DNA of 7,218 bases from assembly GCA_022567815.1 (NCBI GenBank), contig JADFGI010000154.1, positions 1 to 7,218 of the forward strand, given 5' to 3'. Below the pieces are notes generated by a model. It was not told where the DNA came from. It saw only the letters and a list, made by a program, of their open reading frames with translations, and ran no database searches. The position numbers were made by a program, and so were the translations under genes. The DNA is from Nitrospinota bacterium (GTDB lineage Bacteria > Nitrospinota > Nitrospinia > Nitrospinales > VA-1). How positions within the stretch are numbered: position 1 is the first letter of the stretch; each line of letters opens with the position of its first letter. Positions 1 to 4,736 of the stretch are shown one piece after another.

Positions 1-1
1 T

Positions 2-925
2 ATCACAGGCCGCACTCGTCTAGGGGCTGGTGTCTTTGAAAACTGTACAATGGTTGGGCGTATTGAGTTCGACGGTCTAGCCAACGAAGAACCTCCACTT
101 CTGCATAACTGTTTCGTACATCTAGGGGCGTCGAGCACGTCGTTCTTGACCGGAGCCTCTACTACATCGGACTACGGCGAGATGGTTGGGGGCACAGTGC
201 TGGCAGGAAGTAATCTTTCCAACCTCGCTGCGACTATAAACACTGGCCCCAACGTAAACTACACTGGCGTCGCATTTATCAACGACCAGCAAACCTCTGG
301 CTCGTCGGACTGGAAGTTCTCTGCCACAGGAACGTTTACGGGTTGTTCATTCGGCGTGCGTAACGAGAATACAACCTGCGAAATGACCATGGTAGAAGGT
401 CATTGGTCGGGGTGTACCTTCACTAATGTCCAGGTGAGACCTTTGCCGACTACAAAGGCGGTCATGTTCAGCGGTTGCACTATGCTGTGGCGCGACACGT
501 TTACAGAACCAGTTGTGAAGATTGTCAATGCGTTGAGCGCAGCATTCCCTACCATCATATCGGGTTGTACACTCTGGTATGGTGTAAGACGCGAAGCCAA
601 TATTGATTATATGGTTGATCATCGTTGTATCGGAAGAGCTTTAAGCCAAGTTAGCGAGGTACAAGAAGTTGAGTACAATTATTATAAAGGTCAACTGCGT
701 TTAACTATCATGGGATGGAGCGAACCCGACCAAGGACATCAATATTTATATAAAACATCTAATATCAATGGTTTAATTTCCCTTACAACAAACTATAAGC
801 AAAAAACCGAAATATCGCAGAACTTTGGGACGATTAATGGCAAGCCCCCACAAGAGGAAATAGATATTATTCGACCGATAATGAAAAAAATAGAAGCATC
901 AATTCGTGATGTGTGCGGTATCTAA
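2..925 (+). CDS. Beta-helix-like repetitive protein, 5'-truncated (phage tail-fibre or surface-protein type)
   Basis: The reading frame is open from base 2, so the gene begins upstream and the ATG at 50 is probably internal. I do not recognise a specific family. The N-terminal two thirds is rich in Gly, Ser, Thr and Asn and carries recurring Asn/Gly-Cys turns: NCT, NCF, GCSF, GCTF, GCTM and GCTL, the last five at residues 21, 99, 122, 143 and 173 counted from the ATG at 50. Most spacings are 21-30 residues, with one gap of 78. That periodicity suits the rungs of a right-handed parallel beta-helix, a fold common in phage tail fibres, tailspikes and bacterial surface proteins. After about residue 182 the ladder ends, and a tail of about 110 residues follows that is richer in Tyr, Lys, Gln and Ile, with an amphipathic C-terminal helix. 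GC falls sharply at the same point. No other phage gene is visible, so phage origin is inference. Confidence 0.6.
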   Translation: MTGRTRLGAGVFENCTMVGRIEFDGLANEEPPLLHNCFVHLGASSTSFLTGASTTSDYGEMVGGTVLAGSNLSNLAATINTGPNVNYTGVAFINDQQTSGSSDWKFSATGTFTGCSFGVRNENTTCEMTMVEGHWSGCTFTNVQVRPLPTTKAVMFSGCTMLWRDTFTEPVVKIVNALSAAFPTIISGCTLWYGVRREANIDYMVDHRCIGRALSQVSEVQEVEYNYYKGQLRLTIMGWSEPDQGHQYLYKTSNINGLISLTTNYKQKTEISQNFGTINGKPPQEEIDIIRPIMKKIEASIRDVCGI

Positions 926-1038
926 AACATAGAAAATTTAGTCATTGAATCCTGCAGTGGGGTGAAGTGTGAATAGCAAGTCGCCTTATAGCAAGCACAT
1001 CAAAAATCTCCCTAATGGGCTAGCGCAAAAGTGGCAAG

Positions 1039-1109
1039 CTGAATACTCCCTTTTTAGGAAAATCCAAAGTGGATAAATTCCTGATATTTCTAGTTAAAGG
1101 GGTATTCAG
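1039..1109. repeat. Nested imperfect palindrome, about 71 bp
   Basis: The outer arms CTGAATACTCCCTTT (1039-1053) and AAAGGGGTATTCAG (1096-1109) are inverted copies differing by one extra base. Inside them, AGGAAAATCC (1056-1065) can pair with GGATAAATTCCT (1071-1082) around a 5-nt loop, leaving about 13 unpaired bases on the right side. The RNA could fold into a long two-part stem. It lies in the non-coding gap before parD, has no U-tract, and encodes nothing. It could be a miniature mobile element, a REP-like repeat or a structured leader. The inner right arm overlaps the first of two direct repeats flanking the toxin-antitoxin pair. Confidence 0.55.
1060..1082 (+). repeat. Direct repeat copy 1, left of parDE
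   Basis: This 23-nt segment matches 1851-1873 at 20 of 23 positions. The shared core is AAATCC, two variable bases, AGTGGATAAA, one variable base, then TCCT. The pair brackets the parD-parE cassette in the same orientation, about 790 bp apart. Such flanking repeats can be traces of insertion or recombination. This copy also forms much of the inner stem of the palindrome at 1039-1109, so a structural origin is possible too. Confidence 0.5.
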
Positions 1110-1134
1110 AAAATTCAGACTTCAAGAAATTACT

Positions 1135-1157
1135 ACCAACTGTTGCCAACTATTGGT
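1135..1157. promoter_or_regulatory. Operator-like dyad upstream of parD
   Basis: ACCAAC (1135-1140) and ATTGGT (1152-1157) are imperfect inverted arms enclosing a second dyad, GTTG-cc-AAC (1142-1150). A possible -10 element TAAAAT (1157-1162) abuts the right arm, but I see no good -35 at standard spacing. ParD-family ribbon-helix-helix antitoxins normally bind palindromic sites over their own promoter, so this is a natural candidate for the autoregulatory operator. That assignment is inferred from position and symmetry. Confidence 0.4.
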
Positions 1158-1183
1158 AAAATGGTCTGGAAGGAGAATGCGTT

Positions 1184-1411
1184 ATGAGCTATGCAGTTGG
1201 GGAGCATTTCGATAAATTTATTCGGGAGCAGGTCAAGGCAGGGCGATACAACAACGCCAGTGAGGTTGTACGCGAAGGACTACGTTTGGTTGAAGAACGC
1301 GAAGCCAGGCTCAAGGCGTTAAGGGAACATATTGAAACTGCGATTGAACGCGGCGGCAGTTATAGTGATGACGATATAGCAAAAGCTTTGGCCGCTGACA
1401 CAGATAAATAA
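1184..1411 (+). CDS. parD: ParD-family antitoxin (ribbon-helix-helix)
   Basis: This 75-residue protein is the usual size for the antitoxin of a ParDE-type type II toxin-antitoxin pair. Residues 1-45 look like a ribbon-helix-helix DNA-binding domain: a short N-terminal beta segment, then the typical GEHFDKFIREQV helix, the GRYNNASEVVREGLRL turn-helix and the EERE stretch. The charged C-terminal part (about 46-75) should be the flexible region that wraps and neutralises the toxin. The start is set by a strong Shine-Dalgarno sequence GGAAGGAG at 1168-1175, eight bases before the ATG. The toxin gene follows after 11 bp. By family knowledge, ParD with ParE represses its own promoter, and the dyad at 1135-1157 is the likely site. 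Assignment to the ParD family is secure; its exact partner specificity is not. Confidence 0.92.
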   Translation: MSYAVGEHFDKFIREQVKAGRYNNASEVVREGLRLVEEREARLKALREHIETAIERGGSYSDDDIAKALAADTDK

Positions 1412-1422
1412 AAAGTTCTTTC

Positions 1423-1725
1423 ATGTCTCAACTGCGCTATCTGGCTCAGGCCAAAGATGATCTCCTTAATCTCCAAAGATACATTGCTAGAGAATGCGGT
1501 AGTCAAAACATGGCTATTCAATATACTGAGAAAATCCGGGAGCAATGCCGTAAATTGGCAGGCCTTCCCGGAAAAATTGGTCGTCTGCGCCCGGAACTAA
1601 GGGAAAATTTGCGTAGTTTTCCCTACGGAAATTACGTCATTTTCTTCATGTACAATGATGATTACCTGGAAATTGTGACCCTCATTGAAGGCCACCGGGA
1701 CATAGAGGCTATGTTCGAAGAGTAG
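1423..1725 (+). CDS. parE: ParE/RelE-superfamily toxin
   Basis: This 100-residue protein has the length and pattern of ParE toxins of the RelE/ParE superfamily. It has an N-terminal beta strand, two helices with the AKDDLLNLQRYIA pattern, then the GRLRPELRENLRSFPYGNYV segment and a closing strand with EIVTLIEGHRDIEAMF. The paired Arg-rich segment and the G-x-R-D-I ending are hallmarks of the family. Characterised ParE proteins poison DNA gyrase, whereas RelE relatives cut mRNA on the ribosome. Sequence alone cannot settle the target here, though the ParD partner favours ParE. The start codon lies 11 bp after the parD stop and has no evident Shine-Dalgarno sequence, so toxin translation probably depends on ribosomes finishing parD, which would keep antitoxin in excess. 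The frame is intact. Confidence 0.9.
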   Translation: MSQLRYLAQAKDDLLNLQRYIARECGSQNMAIQYTEKIREQCRKLAGLPGKIGRLRPELRENLRSFPYGNYVIFFMYNDDYLEIVTLIEGHRDIEAMFEE

Positions 1726-1800
1726 ACCTCCCACTCTTCCGCAGAGGGCGAACTTGCTCACGACGGGCAAGGCTTTCTGGTTTTAGTTCGAACTTTTTTA
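1717..1800 (+). terminator. Possible terminator region after parE
   Basis: GAAGAGT (1717-1723), overlapping the parE stop codon, and ACTCTTC (1733-1739) form a perfect 7-bp stem with a 9-nt loop, but no U-tract follows. A second small hairpin, CTTGC (1753-1757) with GCAAG (1767-1771), is followed by T-rich sequence up to the T6 run at 1794-1799. Neither is a textbook intrinsic terminator; together they probably mark the end of the toxin-antitoxin transcript. Confidence 0.25.
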
Positions 1801-1850
1801 CCGAGCCTCACTAAAGCTCTTTTCTTTAATAAAAATTTTCCTGACGCGAG

Positions 1851-1873
1851 AAATCCTTAGTGGATAAAATCCT
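1851..1873 (+). repeat. Direct repeat copy 2, abutting the yraN start
   Basis: This is the partner of the repeat at 1060-1082 (20 of 23 positions identical). It ends on the base immediately before the yraN ATG, so it occupies the whole ribosome-binding region of that gene. An insertion that duplicated or recombined at this sequence could have placed parDE directly upstream of yraN. Confidence 0.5.
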
Positions 1874-2245
1874 ATGACAAAAGAACGGTTGGATTTTGGC
1901 AAAAAGGGTGAAAAGGCGGCGGAGTCTTTTTTAAAAAAACGAGGCTACCGAATTTTAAAAAAAAATTATCGCACCAAGGTTGGGGAGATTGACCTCATTG
2001 CCGAGCACAACAATGTTTTGGTCTTCATCGAAGTAAAATCGCGAACCAATGCCGCTCTGGAGCACCCCTTCATGGCGGTGACACCCAGAAAGCAAAAAAA
2101 AATCGCCCAGACCGCCAGCTGTTTTCTGGTTCAGAATAAGGTGGGCGACCGGGAAATACGCTTCGATGTGGTTTCCATCCTTCCTGGCAATGAAAATCCT
2201 GATTCTCTTAAAGTCGAAGTTCTGCAGGATGCCTTCCGCGTTTAG
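1874..2245 (+). CDS. yraN: YraN family (UPF0102) nuclease-like protein
   Basis: At 123 residues this matches the usual length of the UPF0102/YraN family. The order of motifs is typical: FGKKGEKAAESFLKKRGYRIL (residues 8-28), then GEIDLIA (37-43), then FIEVKSR (51-57), and a final FDVVSI strand (98-103). D40, E53 and K55 form the D...ExK arrangement of the restriction-endonuclease-like fold, so a metal-dependent nuclease or Holliday-junction-related role is plausible. The cellular function of the family remains poorly defined. An in-frame TAA at 1865-1867 leaves the ATG at 1874 as the first possible ATG start. There is no strong Shine-Dalgarno sequence; the purine-rich AGTGGA is the nearest candidate. 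The gene stands alone here, without the rnhB or ribosomal-protein neighbours it often has. Two runs of nine A lie in the coding sequence (1957-1965 and 2094-2102). Confidence 0.9.
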   Translation: MTKERLDFGKKGEKAAESFLKKRGYRILKKNYRTKVGEIDLIAEHNNVLVFIEVKSRTNAALEHPFMAVTPRKQKKIAQTASCFLVQNKVGDREIRFDVVSILPGNENPDSLKVEVLQDAFRV

Positions 2246-2403
2246 GATATTCCTATTCAATTGGTTACAGTGCGTGCAAGCAGTGATTTCCTATCTAGTT
2301 GTTTTCAAAGATGCTACCAATGAGTTGGGAGGGGAGTAAAATAAATCTTTATTTCATTTTTGGTCTCTAATTGGTGAATGAATGTATAAGGTTAATTAAT
2401 TTC

Positions 2404-2408
2404 AGGAG
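2404..2408 (+). promoter_or_regulatory. Shine-Dalgarno that selects the GTG start of nfu
   Basis: AGGAG sits nine bases before GTG at 2418. The closer ATG at 2410 is in another frame and stops after five codons, so the GTG is the right start. In the remaining gap from 2246 I see a small AT-only dyad (2339-2345 with 2348-2354) and a TATAAG (2385-2390) without a good -35, but no promoter I would defend. Confidence 0.7.
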
Positions 2409-2417
2409 AATGTCATC

Positions 2418-3206
2418 GTGTCTCTGATCAATACAGTTAAAAAAATATTTTCCAACAATGACCCCGTAAAAACGGAAGGGGATTCTAATGGCGATGAGTC
2501 GACACCACCATCAATAGAATCCAGCGAGAAACCTGCGGATAATTTCCCGGAGCTTCCACAGGAACGCATGACCATCAATTTATCTGTCATCAAGGAAAGC
2601 AATACGTCCTCCCCGCAATCCGATGAAATTTTGATTAAAGCGGAACCCTCTGTTGCCAATGACCAATGCGTCTTTATGGTAAACCGTACGCTGATGGAAG
2701 GCTATTCCTGGTATTTTTCAAGTTTTGAAAGCGCTGCAGGTTCGTCCCTGGCGGAGGCATTGTTCAGTCTGGAGGATGTTGAATCGGCACTGATACTCGA
2801 ATCCACCCTGACCCTTACGCGGAAAGACAAAACAATTGTCGATTGGAAACCCCTTGCCAAGGAAGTGGGAGCGGTAGTTCGCAAGGCACTTGAAGGAGGC
2901 GGTCCGCTGATCTCTGAAAAAATTATTGCGGAGATGCCCTCGGAAGAATCGGTCCGCGAGGGGATCCAAAAGAGCATCGATACCGAGGTCAATCCGGGAG
3001 TTGCGGGGCATGGGGGCCATATTACCTTGCAGAGCGTCAAGGGAAACACCGTGACCATCCAAATGGGAGGGGGGTGTCAGGGGTGTAGCGCCGCGGACTT
3101 GACTCTCAAGCAAGGAATTCATTCCTCTTTTCGTAAAGCCGTTCCAATGGTGGGAGCGATTTTGGATGAAACGGATCACTCTGCCGGCGTCAATCCTTAT
3201 TTCTAA
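2418..3206 (+). CDS. Nfu-type iron-sulfur cluster carrier (Nfu_N-like plus NifU-like domain)
   Basis: The product is a 262-residue, likely cytosolic, Fe-S cluster carrier that receives clusters from the assembly machinery and passes them to client enzymes. It has three parts. Residues 8-50 are Ser/Pro/Glu/Asp-rich and probably disordered. Residues of about 77-157 match the scaffold Nfu/NifU N-terminal domain, including the S-x-LA-x-ALF-x-L-x-x-V core and a W-K-x-L segment. Residues of about 176-262 form a NifU-like domain with GGGCQGC, where C220 and C223 make the CxxC that holds a cluster between two subunits, ending in a DETDH...NPYF tail like that of NfuA. Translation starts at GTG 2418 after a good AGGAG. 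An internal ATG at 2568 (residue 51) with AGGA four bases upstream could give a shorter form starting near the first domain. A small unrecognised gene follows after 10 bp, so the two are probably co-transcribed. Confidence 0.9.
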   Translation: MSLINTVKKIFSNNDPVKTEGDSNGDESTPPSIESSEKPADNFPELPQERMTINLSVIKESNTSSPQSDEILIKAEPSVANDQCVFMVNRTLMEGYSWYFSSFESAAGSSLAEALFSLEDVESALILESTLTLTRKDKTIVDWKPLAKEVGAVVRKALEGGGPLISEKIIAEMPSEESVREGIQKSIDTEVNPGVAGHGGHITLQSVKGNTVTIQMGGGCQGCSAADLTLKQGIHSSFRKAVPMVGAILDETDHSAGVNPYF

Positions 3207-3216
3207 AATATAAATT

Positions 3217-3561
3217 ATGCCTAAATTAAATTCGTTTAAAGTTAAAGTTGAGACGGGAGACCAGGGAACAGCAGGTCCCGTCATGTTCAGTATTAATCGT
3301 CATACTCTGCCATTAGAAAACGTCGTGGGCGATACCGGGGCGGGTGATGTTTTTGAGGGCGGTTTCGAAGTCAACAGTTTTGCGCACAGCTTGACCCTGG
3401 TTGGGCCTGAAAAGGGCCAGTGGCACATAAAAAAAATAACCGTCGATTTTGATTGCGAGGGCTCTCAACCTTATTCCGTGACATATGGGGAAGTGACGCT
3501 GGATGAAACCAGCCAGGCTAATCTCTGGCAGGATCCGCCCCAGCTGGTATTTGACGTTTGA
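3217..3561 (+). CDS. Small beta-rich conserved-looking protein, operon partner of nfu
   Basis: I do not recognise this 114-residue protein with certainty. It has no signal peptide, no membrane segment and only one Cys. Alternating hydrophobic residues throughout suggest an all-beta fold. Some features recall PLAT/LH2 beta-sandwich domains: an opening V-x-V-x-TGD (residues 9-15), an acidic-glycine VFEGGFEVNSF segment near 45-55, and a K-I-x-V-D-F-D strand in the second half. The resemblance is weak and is my inference. It starts 10 bp after the nfu stop with no Shine-Dalgarno sequence, so it is probably translated by coupling to nfu and may act with it, for example as a partner or client protein. 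A weak hairpin follows the stop codon. The frame is intact and base composition matches nfu, so it is very likely a real gene. Confidence 0.75.
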   Translation: MPKLNSFKVKVETGDQGTAGPVMFSINRHTLPLENVVGDTGAGDVFEGGFEVNSFAHSLTLVGPEKGQWHIKKITVDFDCEGSQPYSVTYGEVTLDETSQANLWQDPPQLVFDV

Positions 3562-3566
3562 CGCTC

Positions 3567-3584
3567 AATCCCACCAGTGGGTTT
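3567..3584 (+). terminator. Weak intrinsic terminator after the nfu operon
   Basis: A short hairpin with CCCA/TGGG stem and CCAG loop is flanked by AA on the left and TTT on the right and runs into TTTAATT. It lies six bases past the stop codon. The stem is short, so confidence is limited. Confidence 0.35.
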
Positions 3585-3596
3585 AATTCCCCGTGG

Positions 3597-3668
3597 CTTG
3601 CCAGGCGTCTAGAAGAAAATTCTTGTCGGATGCGCTGTCCGCTTGGCAGGGTCGTTCAATGTTGAACG
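3597..3668. repeat. Pair of inverted repeats in the convergent gap before DUF3108 gene end
   Basis: Bases 3597-3607 (CTTGCCAGGCG) pair with 3640-3650 (CGCTTGGCAGG) in an 11-bp stem with two G-T wobbles, enclosing 32 bases. A second, perfect 7-bp inverted repeat with a 2-base centre, CGTTCAA-TG-TTGAACG, occupies 3653-3668 and overlaps the stop codon of the minus-strand DUF3108 gene. Because the flanking genes converge here, these are candidate transcription-end structures for both directions. No long U-tract is present. Confidence 0.4.
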
Positions 3669-4609
3669 GGCGCAAATGAGATGGAGGGCGGTTTAACGGG
3701 AACGGCCTGTTGCCGGGTCTCCCGTCTATTAAGGACGGCATGCAAGTCGCCGAGTAAGATGTAATCTTTTATCGTGGATTCGATAGGAATAAGGTGTTTT
3801 GAGGACCAGAACCGAAGCCGTCCAGATTGGGTTTTAAAAATATTTTTTGGTACCAGAAGGTCGATCAAAAGTTCATCCCCAGGTTTTCTTCCCTGTTCTA
3901 TTCTGATTTGATTTTCTTGCTCAATTTCCCTTATATAGATGGAAATTTTATCATTTCCCTTCTCCGGTATGGTTTGGACAGTGTAGCGATTTCCTTTTCT
4001 GATGGGACCGTAAACTCCATTGCGGAAATTATAAAAGGCGGTCAGCACATCGTCAAAGTTGATCCCTATGGGAATTTCCTCTTTACTCGATTCAGTCATT
4101 TCCTCATTTTCATAATTGAGCCACCGGTGTTCGCGTAAGTTGTAGTCAAAAAAGTGTTCAGATTTTTCTACATTTCCACCTTCAATGACTTTTCGCATGA
4201 ATTTGTTGGCGCGGACCCGTTTTCCTCCTTCGATGATATCGAAGTTGGTTCGATAAATATGCTTTCTAAAGCCCGTGAAAAATCCGACGAATCCTTTGGT
4301 CTTGGCTTCCAGAGAAGAATAATAGGTCCCATCCTTTTCATAGAATCCTATCTTCGCGGTGGCGGCATTTTTAAACCACAAAAAACTGATGTCGAAATAA
4401 AGGACTTCCCCGACAAATCGGCGGATATCTCCGTTTGCCTGAAAAGAAGCGTATTCACCGAGGACAAAAGAAGGTTGGGGGTCAGATTTGGCCTCAGGGG
4501 GAAAGAGGATAATGAAATATAGAAAAAAGAAGCCCGTCCCGATAAACACGACTTTTTTAAGGGAAACCATCCTGCGAAATAAAATGTATTCTCTAACTAA
4601 TTGAAACAT
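3656..4609 (-). CDS. DUF3108 domain protein with N-terminal export signal
   Basis: This 317-residue protein carries a DUF3108 domain at about residues 67-293: an opening GEVLYFDISFLWFKNAATAKI, a middle FDDVLTAFYNFR, then V-P-K-N-IFKTQSGRLRFW and IPIESTIKDYILLGDL. Members are usually exported to the cell envelope, but no biochemical function is established. A Lys-preceded hydrophobic stretch at about 19-36 followed by PPEAKSD is a likely Sec signal peptide, placing the protein in the periplasm or outer envelope. The start is uncertain. The ATG at 4609 gives 13 extra residues before a second Met (ATG at 4570), from which the signal peptide would look more standard. Neither has a clear Shine-Dalgarno sequence. 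The C-terminal 25 residues after the domain are Pro/Arg/Gln-rich and probably unstructured. It diverges from clpS and converges on the nfu operon. Confidence 0.82.
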   Translation of the reverse strand: MFQLVREYILFRRMVSLKKVVFIGTGFFFLYFIILFPPEAKSDPQPSFVLGEYASFQANGDIRRFVGEVLYFDISFLWFKNAATAKIGFYEKDGTYYSSLEAKTKGFVGFFTGFRKHIYRTNFDIIEGGKRVRANKFMRKVIEGGNVEKSEHFFDYNLREHRWLNYENEEMTESSKEEIPIGINFDDVLTAFYNFRNGVYGPIRKGNRYTVQTIPEKGNDKISIYIREIEQENQIRIEQGRKPGDELLIDLLVPKNIFKTQSGRLRFWSSKHLIPIESTIKDYILLGDLHAVLNRRETRQQAVPVKPPSISFAPVQH

Positions 4610-4611
4610 AA

Positions 4612-4631
4612 GTTTTTATGGTCATAAAAAC
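4612..4631. promoter_or_regulatory. 20-bp palindrome upstream of the DUF3108 gene
   Basis: GTTTTTATG-GT-CATAAAAAC is a perfect 9-bp inverted repeat with a 2-bp centre. It ends two bases before the ATG at 4609, or about 41 bases before the alternative start at 4570. A symmetric AT-rich site of this size is a typical repressor or activator operator. In the RNA it could also form a hairpin beside the first start codon. No regulator is identified. Confidence 0.45.
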
Positions 4632-4638
4632 AAAATAA

Positions 4639-4667
4639 TTGAAAAATTAATTTATATTATCTAATAT
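4639..4667 (+). promoter_or_regulatory. Sigma70-type promoter for clpS
   Basis: TTGAAA (4639-4644) and TAATAT (4662-4667) are separated by exactly 17 bases in an AT-rich stretch. This predicts a transcript start near 4674 and a leader of about 60 nt that contains the hairpin at 4699-4728. Other -10-like strings (TATATT, TATTAT) lie just upstream, so the exact element is not certain. Confidence 0.5.
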
Positions 4668-4698
4668 AGAAACAGACAACTGCAATAGCAATACAAGT

Positions 4699-4728
4699 CG
4701 TTAAATAAAAGTGAAAATTTATTTAACG
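4699..4728 (+). promoter_or_regulatory. Leader hairpin against the clpS start codon
   Basis: CGTTAAATAAA (4699-4709) and TTTATTTAACG (4718-4728) form a perfect 11-bp stem with an 8-nt loop, AGTGAAAA. The stem ends eight bases before the clpS ATG at 4737. The only purine-rich stretch that might bind the ribosome is in the loop, and the bases between stem and ATG hold no Shine-Dalgarno sequence. The structure could control translation, or the DNA could be a protein-binding palindrome. Confidence 0.5.
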
Positions 4729-4736
4729 GGTCCTTT

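Noticed and set aside
1..1873. A defence island or complete phage system built around the beta-helix gene and parDE
   Set aside because: Only one truncated fibre-like gene and an ordinary toxin-antitoxin pair are present; there is no integrase, structural phage gene, restriction gene or other defence gene to support a system.
1842..1877. A short frame ending in an ATGA overlap with the yraN start, considered as the remnant of an upstream coupled gene
   Set aside because: It is only about ten codons after a TGA, and its sequence does not resemble the C-terminus of RNase HII or another usual yraN neighbour.
2311..2370. A tiny open frame of about 19 codons upstream of nfu, with a GGGAGGGG stretch
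   Set aside because: The purine-rich stretch is inside the frame rather than before its ATG, and nothing else supports translation.
2718..3284. A 188-codon open frame on the minus strand opposite nfu
   Set aside because: It overlaps almost all of a gene with clear Nfu_N and NifU domains, and its translation shows no recognisable domain. It is an antisense shadow.
3827..4522. Two plus-strand open frames of 103 and 122 codons
   Set aside because: Both lie opposite the DUF3108 coding sequence, and their products are Phe/Ile/Ser-rich as expected from reverse reading. No ribosome-binding sites or family patterns support them.
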